DNA of 64,000 nucleotides from Euonymus europaeus (lineage: Eukaryota; Streptophyta; Magnoliopsida; Celastrales; Celastraceae). The notes under the pieces are model-generated. The model was not told the DNA's origin. It searched no databases and worked only from the letters and a program-made list of their open reading frames with translations. Both the position numbers and the translations under genes were made by a program. The stretch is taken from contig OY756967.1 of NCBI GenBank assembly GCA_963580455.1, positions 10,252,501 to 10,316,500 of the forward strand. Reading direction: 5' to 3'. Of this stretch, positions 11,067 to 24,410 are shown one piece after another (within the stretch, counting starts at the first letter, position 1; every line of letters starts with the position of its first letter).

Positions 11067-14000
11067 TTAGATTGTCCGAAGTTGCTCAACTCTCTCTATG
11101 GAGGAGCTTTTAACGGTTTTGTCCATTTGTCATAGAAAGTTGCTCTTGTGGCATCGAAATAATCTTAGAAGTTTATAGTCATAAAATTTGACATAGAAGA
11201 ACAATAAAACGTGCACACCGAGCATCTTTGATGGTCCGAAATTGGTCAATTCTCTCTATGGAGGAGCTTTTAACAGTTTTCTCCATTTGTCATACAAACT
11301 TGGGATTTTGGCATCGAAATAATCTAGGAAGCTTATAGTCATAAAATTTGACATAGAAGAACAATAAAAAGTGTACACCGAGCAACTTTGATGTTCTGAA
11401 GTTGCTCAACTCTCTCTATGGAGGGGCTTTTGAATGTTTTGTCCATTTGTCACAGAAAGTTGGTCTTTTGCCATCGAAATAATCTTGGAAATTTATACTC
11501 GTAAAATTTGACATAGTAGAACATTAAAAAGTGTACATCGGGCAACTTTGATAGTCCGAAGTTGCTCCACTTTCTATATGGAGGAGTTTTTAACGGTTTT
11601 GCCCATTTGTTATAGAAAGTTGGTGTTTTTTCATCAAAATAATCTAAGAAGCTTATACTCGTAAAATTTGACATAGAAGAACATTAAAAGGTGTATACCG
11701 AGCAGCTTTGATGGTCCGACGTTGCTCAACTCTCTCTATGGAGGAGCTTCTAACGGTTTTGTCCATTTGTCATAGAAAGTTAGTGTTTTTGCATCGAAAT
11801 AATATTGGAAGTTCATTTTCATAAAATTTAACATAGAAGAACAATAAAAAGTGTACACCGAGCAACTTTGATTTTCTGAAGTTGCTCAACTCTCTCTATG
11901 GAGGAGCTTTTAACGGTTTTGTCCATTTGTCATAGAAAGTTACTGTTTTGGCATCGAAATAATCTTGGCAGCTTATACTAATAAAATTAGACATAGAAGA
12001 ACAATAAAACGTGTACACCGAGCATCTTTGTTGGTGCGAAATCAGTCAACTCTCTCTGTGAAGGAGCTTTAATCAGTTTTCTCAATTTGTCATAGAAACT
12101 TGGGATTTTTGCATCGAAATAATCTAGGAAGCTTATACTCATAAAATTTGACATAGAAGAACAAAAAAAAGTCTACACCGAGCAACTTTGATTGTCCGAA
12201 GTTGCTCAACTCTCTCTATGGAGGAGCTTTTAACGGTTTTGTCCATTTGTCATAGAAAGTTGCTCTTTTGGCATCGAAATAATCTTGGAAGCTTATACTC
12301 ATAAAATTTGACATAGAAGAACATTAAAAAGTTTACATCGACCAACTTTGATAGTCCAAAGTTGCTCAACTCTCTCTATGGAGGAGCTTTTAACGGTTTT
12401 GTCCATTTGTTATAGAAAGTTCGTGTTTTTTCATCGAAATAATCCACAAAGCTTATACTCGTAAAATTTGACATAGAAGAACATTAAAAGGTGTACACCG
12501 AGCAACTTCGATGGTCCGACGTTGCTCAACTCTCTCTATGGAGGAGCTTTTAACAGTTTTGTTCATTTGTCATAGAAAGTTGGTGTTTTTGCATCGAAAT
12601 AATCTTGGAAGCTCATTTTCGTAAAATTTAACATAGAAGAACAATAAAAATTATACACCGAGCAACTTTGATTGTCCGAAGTTGCTCAACTCTCTCTATG
12701 GAGAAGCTTTTAACGGTTTTGTCCATTTGTCATAGAAAGTTGCTGTTTTGGCATCGAAATAATCTTGGAAGCTTATACTCATAAAATTTGACATAGAAGA
12801 ACAAAAAAAAGTCTACACCGAGCAACTTTGATTGTTCGAAGTTGCTCAACTCTCTCAATGGAGGAGCTTTTAACGGTTTTGTCCATTTGTCATAGAAAGT
12901 TGCTCTTTTGGCATCGCAATAATCTTGGAAGTTTATACTCATAAAATTTGACATAGAAGAACATTAAAAAGTTTACATCGACCAACTTTGATAGTCCAAA
13001 GTTGCTCAACTCTCTCAATGGAGGAGCTTTTAACGATTTTGTCCATTTGTTATAGAAAGTTCGTGTTTTTTCATCGAAATAATCCACAAAGCTTATACTC
13101 GTAAAATTTGACATAGAAGAACATTAAAAGGTGTACACCGAGCAACTTCGATGGTCCGACGTTGCTCAACTCTCTCTATGGAGGAGCTTTTAACAGTTTT
13201 GTCCATTTGTCATAGAAAGTTGGTGTTTTTGCATCGAAATAATCTTGGAAGCTCATTTTCGTAAAATTTAACATAGAAGAACAATAAAAATTATACACCG
13301 AGAAACTTTGATTGTCCGAAGTTGCTCAACTCTCTCTATGGAGAAGCTTTTAACGGTTTTGTCCATTTTTCATAGAAAATTGCTGTTTTGGCATCGAAAT
13401 AATCTAGGAAGCTTTTAACGTGTACACCGAGCATCTTTGATGGTCCGAAATGGGTCAACCCTCTCTATGAAGGAGCTTTTAACTGTTTTATCCATTTGTC
13501 ATAGAAACTTGGGATTTTGGCATCGAAATAATCTAGGAAGCTTATACTCATAAAATTTGACATAGAAGAACAATAAAAAGTGTCAACCGAGAAACTTTGA
13601 TGTTTCGAAGTTGCTCAACTCTCTCTATGGAGGAGCTTTTAAAGGTTTTGTCCATTTGTCATAGAAAGTTGTTGTTTTGTCATCGAAATAATCTTGGAAG
13701 CTTATACTCATAAAATTTGACATAGAAGAACAATAAAACGTGTACACCGACCATCTTTGATGGTCCAAAATTGGTCAACTCTCTCTATGAAGGAGCTTTT
13801 AACAGTTTTCTCCATTTGTCATAGAAACTTGTGATTTTGGCATCGAAATAATCTAGGAAGCTTATACTCATGAAATTTGATATAGAAGAACAATAAAAAG
13901 TATACACAGAGCCACTTTTATTGTCCGAAGTTGCTCAACTCTCTCTATGGAGGGAGCTTTTGAAGGTTTTGTCCATTTGTCATAGAAAGTTGTTGTTTTG

Positions 14001-15168
14001 GCATCGAAATAATCTTGGAAGCTTATACTCATAAAATTTGACAGAGAAGAACAATAAAACTTGTACACCGAGCAACTTTGATGTTCCGAAGTTGCTCAAC
14101 TCTCTCTATGGAGGAGCTTTTGAATGTTTTGTCTATTTGTCATAGAAAGTTGGTCTTTTGCCATCGAAATAATCTTAGAAGCTTATACTCATAAAATTTG
14201 ACAGAGAAGAACAATAAAACGTGTACACCGAGCAACTTTGATGTTCCGAAGTTGCTCAACTCCCTCTATGGAGGAGCTTTTGAATGTTTTGTCCATTTGT
14301 CATAGAAAGTTGGTCTTTTGCCATCGAAATAATCTTGGAAGCTTATACTCATAAAATTTGACATAGGAGAACAATAAAAAGTGTACACCAACAACTTTGA
14401 TAGTCCGAAGTTGCTCAACTCTCTCTATGGAGGAGCTTTTAACGGTTATGTCCATTTGTCATAGAAAGTTTGTATTTTGGCATCGAAATAATCTTGGAAG
14501 CTTATACTCATAAAATTTGACATAGAAGAACATTAAAAAGTTTACATCGACCAACTTTGATAGTCCGAAGTTGCTCGACTCTCTCTATGGAGGAGCTTTT
14601 AACGGTTTTGTCCATTTGTTATAGAAAGTTCGTGTTTTTTTATCGAAATAATCCACAAAGCTTATACTCGTAAAATTTGACATAGAAGAACAATAAAAGG
14701 TGTACACCGAGAAACTTCGATGGTCCGAAGTTGCTCAACTCTCTCTATGGAGGAGCTTTTAACGGTTTTGTCCATTAGTCATAGAAAGTTGGTGTTTTTG
14801 CATCAAAATAATCTTGGAAGCTCATTTTCGTAAAATTTAACATAGAAGAACAATCAAAATTATACACCGAGCAACTTTGATTGTCTGAAGTTGCTCAACT
14901 CTCTCTATGGAGAAGCTTTTAACGGTTTTGTCCATTTGTCATAGAAAGTTGCTGTTTTGGCATCGAAATAATCTTGGAAGTTTATACTCATAAAATTTGA
15001 CATAGAAGAACAATAAAAAGGTACACCGAGCATCTTTGATGGTCCGAAACGGGTCAACTCTCTCTATGAAGGAACTTTTAACTGTTTTATCCATTTGTCA
15101 TAGAAACTTGGGATTTTGGCATCGAAATAATCTAGGAAGCTTATACTCATAAAATTTGACATAGAAGA
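11067..15168. repeat. Long duplicated block, copy 2
   Basis: This is the partner of about 5,500-10,240. It keeps the same order of monomer variants, the 31-bp deletion near 13,413 and the GGAGGGAGC insertion near 13,950. It lacks the three monomers found at 7,201-7,680 and the extra monomer at 8,687-8,846 of copy 1. A few point differences distinguish the copies, for example CGAAGTCGC near 8,518 against CGAAGTTGC near 13,606. Parts of it are also related to 60.4-62.5 kb. No gene content. Confidence 0.8.
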
Positions 15169-16419
15169 ACAATAAAATGTGTCAACCGAGCAACTTTGAT
15201 GTTTCGAAGTTGCTCAACTCTCTCTATCGAGGAGCTTTTGAAGGTTTTGTCCATTTGTCATAGAAAGTTGTTGTTTTGTCATCGAAATAATCTTGGAAGC
15301 TTATACTCATAAAATTTGACATAGAAGAACAATAAAATGTGTACACCGAGCATCTTTGATGGTCCGAAATTGGTCAACTCTCTCTATGAAGGAGCTTTTA
15401 ACAGTTTTCTCCATTTGTCATAGAAACTTGGGATTTTGGCATCGAAATAATCTAGGAAGCTTAGACTCTTGAAATTTGATATAGAAGAACAATGAAAAGT
15501 GTACACCGAGCAACTTTGATTGTCCGAAGTTGCTCAACTCTCTCTATGGAGGAGCTTTTGAATGTTTTGTCCATTTGTCATAGAAAGTTGGTCTTTTGCC
15601 ATCGAAATCATATTGGAAGCATATACCCATAAAATTTGACATAGATGAACATTAAAAAGTGTATACCGAGGAACTTTGATAGTCCGAAGTTGCTCAACTC
15701 TCTCTATTGAGGAGCTTTTGAATGTTTTGTCCATTTGTCATAGAAAGTTGGTCTTTTGCCATCGAAATATTCTTGGAAGCTTATACTCATAAAATTTGAC
15801 ATAGATGAACATTAAAAAGTGTACACCGAGCAACTTTGATAGTCCGAAGTTGCTCAACTCTCTCTATGGAAGAGCTTTTCACGGTTTTGTCCATTTGTCA
15901 TAGAAAATTAGTGTTTTGGCATCGAAATAATCTTTGAAGCTTATACTCGTAAAATTTGACTTAGTAGAACAATATAAAGTGTACACCGAGCAACTTTGAT
16001 TGTCCGAAGTTGCTAAACTCTCTCTATGAAGGAGCTTTTCACGGTTTTATCCATTTGTCATAGAAAGTTGCTCTTGTGGCATCGAAATAATCTTAGAAGC
16101 TTATACTCATAAAATTTGACATAGAAGAACAATAAAACGTGCACATCGAGCATCTTTGATGGTCCGAAATTGGTCAATTCTCTCTATGAAGGAGCTTTTA
16201 ATAGTTTTCTCCATTTGTCATACAAACTTGGGATTTTGGCATCGAAATAATCTAGGAAGCTTATAGTCATAAAATTTGACATAGAAGAACAATAAAAAGT
16301 GTACACCGAGCAACTTTGACGTTCTGAAGTTGCTCAACTCTCTCTATGGAGGGGCTTTTGAATGTTTTGTCCATTTGTCATAGAAAGTTGGTCTTTTGCC
16401 ATCGAAATAATCTTGGAAG

Positions 16420-18760
16420 TTTATACTCGTAAAATTTGACATAGAAGAACGTTAAAAAGTGTACACCGGGCAATTTTGATAGTCCGAAGTTGCTACACTC
16501 TCTCTATGGAGGAGTTTTTAACGGTTTTGTCCATTTGTTATAGAAAGTTGGTGTTTTTTCATCAAAATAATCTAAGAAGCTTATACTCGTAAAATTTGAC
16601 ATAGAAGAACATTAAAAGGTGTATACCGAGCAGCTTTGATGGTCCGACGTTGCTCAACTCTCTCTATGGAGGAGCTTTTAACAGTTTTGTCCATTTGTCA
16701 TAGAAAGTTGGTGTTTTTGCATCGAAATAATCTAGGAAGTTCATTTTCATAAAATTTAACATAGAAGAATAATAAAAAGTGTACACCGAGCAACTTTGAT
16801 TTTCCGAAGTTGCTCAGCTCTCTCTATGGAGGAGCTTTTAACGGTTTTGTCCATTTGTCTTAGAAAGTTATTGTTTTGGCGTCGAAATAATCCTGGCAGC
16901 TTATACTCATAAAATTAGACATAGAAGAACAATAAAACGTGTACACCGAACATCTTTGTTGGTCCGAAATCAGTCAACTCTCTCTATGAGGGAGCTTTTA
17001 TCAGTTTTCTCAATTTGTCATAGAAACTTGGGATTTTTGCATCGAAATAATCTAGGAAGCTTATACTCATAAAATTTGACATAGAAGAACAATAAAAAGT
17101 CTACACCGAGCAACTTTGATTGTCCGAAGTTGCTCAACTCTCTCTATGGAGGAGCTTTTAACGGTTTTGTCCATTTGTCATAGAAAGTTGCTCTTTTGGC
17201 ATCGAAATAATCTTGGAAGCTTATACTCATACAATTTGACATAGAAGAACATTAAAAAGTTTACATCGACCAACTTTGATAGTCTGAAGTTGCTCAACTC
17301 TCTCTATGGAGGAGCTTTTAACGGTTTTGTCCATTTGTTATAGAAAGTTCATGTTTTTTTATCGAAATAATCCAAAAAGCTTATACTCGTAAAATTTGAC
17401 ATAGAAGAACATTAAAAGGTGTACACAGAGAAACTTCGATGGTCCGAAGTTGCTCAACTCTCTCTATGGAGGAGCTTTTAACGGTTTTGTCCATTTGTCA
17501 TAGAAAGTTGGTGTTTTTGCATCAAAATAATCTTGGAAGCTCATTTTCGTAAAATTTAACATAGAAGAACAATCAAAATTATACACCGAGCAACTTTGAT
17601 TGTCCGAAGTTGCTCAACTCTCTCTATGGAGAAGCTTTTAACGGTTTTGTCCATTTGTCATAGAAAGTTATTGTTTTGGCATCGAAATAATCTGGGAAGC
17701 TTAGACTCATAAAATTTGACATAGAAGAACAATAAAACGTGTACACCGAGCATCTTTGAAGGTCCGATATGGGTCAACTCTCTCTATGAAAGAGCTTTTA
17801 ACTGTTTTATACATTTGTCATAGAAACTTGGGATTTTGGCATCGAAATAATCTTAGAAGCTTATACTCATAAAATTTGACATAGAAGAACAATAAAAAGT
17901 GTCAACCGAGCAACTTTGATGTTTCGAAGTTGCTCAACTCTCTCTATGGAGGAGCTTTTGAAGGTTTTGTCCATTTGTCATAGAAAGTTGTTGTTTTGTC
18001 ATCGAAATAATCTTGGAAGCTTATACTCATAAAATTTGACATAGAAGAACAATAAAACGTGTTTACCAAGGATCTTTGATGGTCCAAAATTGGTCAACTC
18101 TCTCTATGAAGGAGCTTTTAACAGTTTTCTCCATTTGTCATAGAAACTTGGGATTTTGGCATCGAAATAATCTAGGAAGCTTATACTCATGAAATTTGAT
18201 ATAGAAGAACAATAAAAAGTGTACAACGAGCAACTTTGATTGTCCGAAGTTGCTCAACTCTCCCTATGGAGGAAGCTTTTGAAGGTTTTGTCCATTTGTC
18301 ATAGAAAGTTGTTGTTTTGGCATCGAAATAATCTTGGAAGGTTATACTCATAAAATTTGACAGAGAAGAACAATAAAACGTGTACACCGAGCAACTTTGA
18401 TGTTCCGAAGTTGCTCAACTCTCTCTATGGAGGAGCTTTTGAATGTTTTGTACATTTGTCATAGAAAGTTGGTCTTTTGCCATCAAAATAATCTTGGAAG
18501 CTTATACTCATAAAATTTGACATAGATGAACATTAAAAAGTGTACACCGAGCAACTTTGATAGTCCGAAGTTGCTCAACTCTCTCGATGGAGGAGTTTTT
18601 AACGGTTATGTCCATTTGTCATAGAAAGTTTGTATTTTCGCATCGAAATAATCCTGGAAGCTCATACTCATAAAATTCGACATAGAAGAACAATAAAACG
18701 TGCACACCGACCATCTTTGATAGTCCGAAGTTGCTCAACTCTCTCTATGGAGGAGCTTTT
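16420..18760. repeat. Third long block, paired with 21.5-23.5 kb
   Basis: Variant order here is repeated at about 21,540-23,480. The offset is 5,114 bp at the landmark CCTGGCAGC (16,892 and 22,006) and 4,794 bp further on (17,381 and 22,175; 18,187 and 22,981). The 320-bp drop means the later copy lacks two monomers. Rare shared changes include GTCTTAGAAAGTTATTG and the one-base insertion GGAGGAAGC. With the landmarks at 6,400 and 11,967 this gives a chain of blocks spaced about 4.9-5.6 kb apart. Confidence 0.7.
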
Positions 18761-19229
18761 GAATGTTTTGTCCATTTGTCCTAGAAAGTTGGTCTTTTGC
18801 CATCGAAATAATCTTGGAAGCTTATACTCATAAAATTTGACATAGATGAACATTAAAAAGTGTACACCGAGCAACTTTGATAGTCCGAAGTTGCTCAACT
18901 CTCTCCATGGAGGAGCTTTTAACGGTTATGTCCATTTGTCATAGAAAGTTTGTATTTTCGCATCGAAATAATCCTAGAAGCTCATACTCATAAAATTCGA
19001 CATAGAAGAACAATAAAACGTGCACACCGACCATCTTTGATAGTCCGAAGTTGCTCAACTCTCTCTATGGAGGAGCTTTTAACGGTTTTGTCCATTTGTC
19101 ATAGAAAGTTGGTGTTTTTGCATCGAAATAGTCTTGGAAGCTCATTTTCGTAAAATTTAACATAGAAGAACAATAAAAGTTGTACACCGAGCAACTTTGA
19201 TTGTCCGAAGTTGCTCAACTCTCTCTATG
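18590..19229. repeat. Tandem duplication of two monomers (320 bp)
   Basis: The variants GTTATGTCCATTTG, TTTGTATTTTCGCATCG and AATTCGACATAGAAG recur at an exact 320-bp offset, for example 18,630 and 18,950. The copies differ at scattered sites, so this is a two-monomer unit. A third copy of part of it lies at 23,370-23,616, immediately left of the retrotransposon insert. Its last part and the following monomers recur about 799 bp further on (18,961 and 19,760), a five-monomer duplication one base short. Confidence 0.7.
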
Positions 19230-21539
19230 GAGGAGCTTTTAACGGGTTTGTCGATTTGTCATAGAAAGTTGTTGTTTTGGCATCGAAATAATCTCGAAAG
19301 CTTATACTCATAAAATTTGACATAGAAGAACAATAAAACGTGTACACCGAGCATCTTTGATGTTCCGAAATGGGCAACTCTCTCTATGAAGGAGCTTTTG
19401 AATGTTTTATCCATTTGTCATAGAAAGTTGGTCTTTTGCCATCGAAATAATCTTGGAAGCTTATACTCTTAAAATTTGACATAGGAGAACAATAAAATGT
19501 GTACACCGAGCAACTTTGATGTTCCGAAGTTGGTCAACTCTCTCTATGGAGGAGCTTTTGATTGTTTTGTCCATTTGTCATAGAAAGTTGGTCTTTTGCC
19601 ATCGAAATAATCTTGGAAGCTTATACTTATAAAATTTGACATAGGAGAACAATAAAAAGTGTACACCGAGCAACTTTGATGTTCCGAAGTTGCTCAACTC
19701 TCTCTATGGAGGAGCTTTTGAATGTTTTGTCCATTTGTCATAGAAAGTTGGTCTTTTGCCATCGAAATAATCCTAGAAGCTCATACTCATAAAATTCGAC
19801 ATAGAAGAACAATAAAACGTGCACACCGACCATCTTTGATAGTCCGAAGTTGCTCAACTCTCTCTATGGAGGAGCTTTTAACGGTTTTGTCCATTTGTCA
19901 TAGAAAGTTGGTGTTTTTGCATCGAAATAGTCTTGGAAGCTCATTTTCGTAAAATTTAACATAGAAGAACAATAAAAGTTGTACACCGAGCAACTTTGAT
20001 TGTCCGAAGTTGCTCAACTCTCTCTATGGAGGAGCTTTTAACGGGTTTGTCGATTTGTCATAGAAAGTTGTTGTTTTGGCATCGAAATAATCTCGAAAGC
20101 TTATACTCATAAAATTTGACATAGAAGAACAATAAAACGTGTACACCGAGCATCTTTGATGGTCCGAAATTGCTCAACTCTCTCTATGAAGGAGCTTTTA
20201 ACAGTTTTCTCCATTTGTCATAGAAAATTGGGATTTTGGCATCGAAATAATCTTGGAAGCTTATACTCATGAAATTTGACATAGAAGAACAATAAATGTA
20301 CACCGAGCAACGTTGATGTTCCGAAGTTGCTCAACTCTCTCTATGGAGGAGCTTTTGAATGTTTTTCCATTTGTCATAGAAAGTTGGTCTTTTGCCATCG
20401 AAATAATCTTGGAAGCTTACACTCATAAAATTTGACATAGATGAACATTAAAAAGTGTACACCGAACAACTTTGATAGTCCGAAGTTGGTCAACTCTCTC
20501 TATGAAGGAGCTTTTAACAGTTTCTCCACTTGTCATAGAAACTTGGGATTTTGGCATCGAAATAATCTAGGAAGCTTATACTCATGAAATTTGAGATAGA
20601 AGAACAATAAAAAGTGTACACCGAGCAACATTGATGTTCCGAAGTTGCTCAACTCTCTCTATGGAGGAGCTTTTGAATGTTTTTCCATTTGTCATAGAAA
20701 GTTGGTCCTTTGCCATCGAAATAATCTTGGACGCTTATACTCATAAAATTTGCAATAGAAGAACATTAAAAAGTGTACACCGAGCAACTTTGATGTTCCG
20801 AAGTTGCTCAACTCTCTCTATGGAGGAGCTTTTCAAGGTTTTGTACATTTGTCATAGAAAGTTGGTCTTTTGACATCGAAATAATCTTGGAAGCTTATAC
20901 TCATAAAATTTGACATAGATGAACATTAAAAAGTGTACACCGAGCAACTTTGATGTTCCGATGTTGCTCAACCCTCTCTATGGAGGAGCTTTTCAAGGTT
21001 TTGTACATTTTTCATAGAAAGTTGGTCTTTTGCCATCGAAATAATCTTGGAAGCTTATACTCATAAAATTTGACATAGATGAACATTAAAAAGTGTACAC
21101 CGAGCAACTTTGATAGTCCGAAGTTGGTCAACTCTCTCTATGGAGGAGCTTTTAACAGTTTTCTCCATTTGTCATAGAAAGTTGCTCTTGTGGCATCGAA
21201 ATAATCTTAGAAGCTTATACTCATAAAATTTGACATAGAAGAACAATAAAACGTGCACACCGAGCATCTTTGATGGTCCGAAATTGGTCAATTCTCTCTA
21301 TGAAGGAGCTTTTAACAGTTTTCTCCATTTTTCATACAAACTTGGGATTTTGGCATCGAAATAATCTAGGAAGCTTATAGTCATAAAATTTGACATAGAA
21401 GAACAATAAAAAGTGTACACCGAGCAACTTTGATAGTCCGAAGTTGCTCAACTCTCTCTATGGAGGAGCTTTTAACAGTTTTCTCCATTTGTCATAGAAA
21501 CTTGGGATTTTAGCATCGAAATAATCATGGAAGCTTATA

Positions 21540-23480
21540 CTCATAAAATTTGACATAGAAGAACATTAAAAAGTGTACATCGGGCAACTTTGATAGTCCG
21601 AAGTTGATCCACTCTCTCTATGGAAGAGTTTTTAACGGTTTTGTCCATTTGTTATAGAAAGTTGGTGTTTTTTCATCAAAATAATCTAAGAAGCTTATAC
21701 TCGTAAAATTTGACATAGAAGAACATTAAAAGGTGTATACCGAGCAGCTTTGATGGTCCGACGTTGCTCAACTCTCTCTATGGAGGAGCTTTTAACAGTT
21801 TTGTCCATTTGTCATAGAAAGTTGGTGTTTTTGCATCGAAATAATCTAGGAAGTTCATTTTCATAAAATTTAACATAGAAGAATAATAAAAAGTGTACAC
21901 CGAGAAACTTTGATTTTCCGAAGTTGCTCAGCTTTCTCTATGGAGGAGCTTTTAACGGTATTGTCCATTTGTCTTAGAAAGTTATTGTTTTGGCATCGAA
22001 ATAATCCTGGCAGCTTATACTCATAAAATTAGACATAGAAGAAAAATAAAACGTGTACACCGAACATCTTTGTTGGTCCGAAATCAGTCAACTCTCTATG
22101 TGAAGAAGCTTTTATCAATTTTCTCAATTTGTCATAGAAACTTGGGATTTTTGCATCGAAATAATCTTGGAAGCTTATACTCGTTAAATTTGACATAGAA
22201 GAACATTAAAAGGTGTACACCGAGAAACTTCGATGGTCCGAAGTTGCTCAACTCTCTCTATGGAGGAGCTTTTAACGGTTTTGTCCATTTGTCATAGAAA
22301 GTTGGTGTTTTTGCATCAAAATAATCTTGGAAGCTCATTTTCGTAAAATTTAACATAGAAGAACTATCAAAATTATACACCGAGCAACTTTGATTGTCCG
22401 AAGTTGCTCAACTCTCTCTATGGAGAAGCTTTTAGCGGTTTTGCCCATTGGTCATAGAAAGTTATTGTTTTGGCATCGAAATAATCTGGGAAGCTTAGAC
22501 TCATAAAATTTGACATAGAAGAACAATAAAACGTGTACACCGAGCATCTTTGAAGGTCCGAAATGGGTCAACTCTCTCTATGAAGGAGCTTTTAACTGTT
22601 TTATCCATTTGTCATAGAAACTTGAGATTTTGGCATCGAAATAATCTAGGAAGCTTATACTCATAAAATTTGACATAGAAGAACAATAAAAAGTGTCAAC
22701 CGAGCAACTTTGATGTTTCGAAGTTGCTCAACTCTCTCTATGGAGGAGCTTTTGAAGGTTTTGTCCATTTGTCATAGAAAGTTGTTGTTTTGTCATCGAA
22801 ATAATCTTGGAAGCTTATACTCATAAAATTTGACATAGAAGAACAATAAAACGTGTACACCGAGGATCTTTGATGGTCCAAAATTGGTCAACTCTCTCTA
22901 TGAAGGAGATTTTAACAGTTTTCTCCATTTGTCATAGAAACTTGGGATTTTGGCATCGAAATAATTTAAGAAGCTTATACTCATGAAATTTGATATAGAA
23001 GAACAATAAAAAGTGTACAACGAGCAACTTTGATTGTCTGAAGTTGCTCAACTCTCCCTATGGAGGAAGCTTTTGAAGGTTTTGTCCATTTGTCATAGAA
23101 AGTTGTTGTTTTGGCATCGAAATAATCTTGGAAGCATATACTCATAAAATTAGACGGAGAAGAACAATAAAACGTGTACACCGAGCAACTTTGATGTTCC
23201 GAAGTTGCTCAACTCTCTCTATGGAGGAGCTTTTGAATGTTTTGTACATTTGTCATAGAAAGTTGGTGTTTTGCCATCAAAATAATCCTGGAAGCTTATA
23301 CTCATAAAATTTGACATAGATGAACATTAAAAAGTGTACACCGAGCAACTTTGATAGTCCGAAGTTGCTCAACTCTCTCCATGGAGGAGCTTTTAACGGT
23401 TATGTCCATTTGTCATAGAAAGTTTGTATTTTCGCATCGAAATAATCCTGGAAGCTCATACTCATAAAATTCGACATAGA
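21540..23480. repeat. Fourth long block, partner of 16.4-18.8 kb
   Basis: Satellite block homologous to 16,420-18,760. It carries the CCTGGCAGC landmark at 22,006 but lacks two of the monomers present after the first copy's landmark. The late part, 22,981-23,480, follows 18,187-18,686 closely at offset 4,794, including GACGGAGAAG against GACAGAGAAG. It runs up to the retrotransposon insert. Confidence 0.68.
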
Positions 23481-23617
23481 AGAACAATAAAACGTGCACA
23501 CCGACCATCTTTGATAGTCCGAAGTTGCTCAACTCTCTCTATGGAGGAGCTTTTAACGGTTTTGTCCATTTGTCATAGAAAGTTGGTGTTTTTGCATCGA
23601 AATAGTCTTGGAAGCTT

Positions 23618-24278
23618 TATAAGAAACAGTTAGTGCCTTATAGAAAATCCACATCAACACTACATTAGGCAAAGCATGGTGGGGACATTGACTCAATAGG
23701 TTGTTAAACCTCTCCCAAGCCTCAGAAAAAGACTCATCAAATTGTTGCTCAAATTGCATAATTTTATCTCTAAGTGCATCCGTTTTCTGAGTTGAGAAAA
23801 ATTTCTTCAAAAATTTATTTTGTACCTCAGTCCAACTATTGAGTGATCCCGGTCTGAGATTGTTGAGCCACATCTTTGCCTTATCTTTCATAGTATAAGG
23901 AAAGATCTTCATTCTAAGATGCTCCTCAGTAACTCCTGTAACTAAAGGCATGCTAGAAACCATGTTAAATATTTCACGAATGTGACTCAATGGATCTTCA
24001 GAACTTAAACCATGAAATGAAGGCATCATATTAAAATGTATGATTTTAAGTTCATAATTTCTAGCAGCTACAGGAAGAGTGATACCTGATGGTGATGTTC
24101 GAATTGTGGGGATGTCAAGATCCCCCATTGTTGTCTCAACTGGTACAACAGCCATCTTCTCCTCTTCAAGTTGGGAGGTTGATTCAAACTTTAACAACTG
24201 ATTTCTCTTCCTCAAAAGGCTTTCTATGTCGTCTATCACTGGTAGCAATTCACCTTCCAAAGAACGTCTCCCTTGCAT
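23618..24278 (-). pseudogene. gag: Truncated retrotransposon Gag polyprotein (N-terminal part)
   Basis: In intact elements Gag is the capsid/nucleocapsid precursor that packages the retrotransposon RNA in cytoplasmic particles. The ATG at 24,278 is the first Met after an in-frame TAA five codons upstream and gives an open frame. Residues 1-80 are variable, with a charged stretch at 35-42. Residues 86-100 (PSFHGLSSEDPLSHI) open the conserved region, followed by the retrotransposon gag domain at about 118-215. Recognisable blocks there are FPYTMKDKAKMWL (126-138), SWTEVQNKFLKKFF (148-161), ESFSEAWERFNNLL (182-195) and CPHHALP (198-204). The element ends at codon 221. The same frame then runs about 20 codons into antisense satellite and stops at 23,553, giving a 241-residue hybrid. 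The CCHC zinc knuckle and everything beyond it are lost. Expression is unknown. Confidence 0.85.
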
Positions 24279-24392
24279 ACAACCTGAAAATTAAGAGAAC
24301 AACAAAAATTTAGAACTGATTTTTTTTCTTTAATATTCAAAAGCAAGTAAATTAAATGAAAAAGCTAAGCAACCGGCTAGAACTATCACTAG
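24279..24392 (-). other. Untranslated leader between primer-binding site and gag
   Basis: A 114-nt A+T-rich stretch separates the primer-binding site from the gag ATG. It holds the in-frame TAA that limits the gag start, and ends with TTTTCAGGTTGT just before ATG. The pyrimidine-rich run plus CAG resembles a splice acceptor, but nothing shows it is used. I see no other feature in it. Confidence 0.55.
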
Positions 24393-24410
24393 TCCCCGGC
24401 AACGGCGCCA
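24393..24410 (-). promoter_or_regulatory. Primer-binding site for tRNA-Asp
   Basis: On the minus strand this reads TGGCGCCGTTGCCGGGGA, complementary over 18 nt to the 3' end of plant tRNA-Asp including its CCA tail. It lies 6 bp inside the proposed LTR end, the expected place for the primer that starts minus-strand reverse transcription. It fixes the orientation of the element and marks the LTR boundary independently of any LTR pair. Confidence 0.92.

Larger units (their letters stand above)
1..23617. repeat. Left satellite array, 160-bp monomer
   Basis: Head-to-tail satellite DNA. The landmark TTGGAAGCTTATACTCATAA recurs every 160 bp, for example at 321, 801 and 1,121, with variant copies at 481, 641 and 961. 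Every monomer reads in the same direction. A hand count of one monomer gives 57 G+C in 160 bases. Its parts in order are an A+T-rich stretch after AAGCTT, a dyad around GAGCAACTT/AAGTTGCTC, a CTCTCTCTATGGAGGAGC segment, TTTGTCCATTTGTCATAGAAA, and a variable TTTGGCATCG box. Neighbouring monomers differ more than copies several monomers apart, which is the mark of higher-order repeats. No gene is supported anywhere in this stretch. The monomer length is typical of plant centromeric satellites, but centromere function is inferred and the family is not one I recognise. Confidence 0.97.

Noticed and set aside
3484..23181. Many 60-85-codon open frames on both strands with similar peptides (MSNF-SISF-DYFDAK type; MFRSCSTLSMEELL type)
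   Set aside because: They are translations of the satellite. The 160-bp period shifts frame at each monomer, so occasional stop-free stretches recur with the same peptide pieces. They have no codon signal or domain of their own.
23553..23617. C-terminal 20 residues of the 241-residue gag frame
   Set aside because: This part is antisense satellite read in frame after the retrotransposon breakpoint, not Gag. The gag remnant ends at about 23,618.
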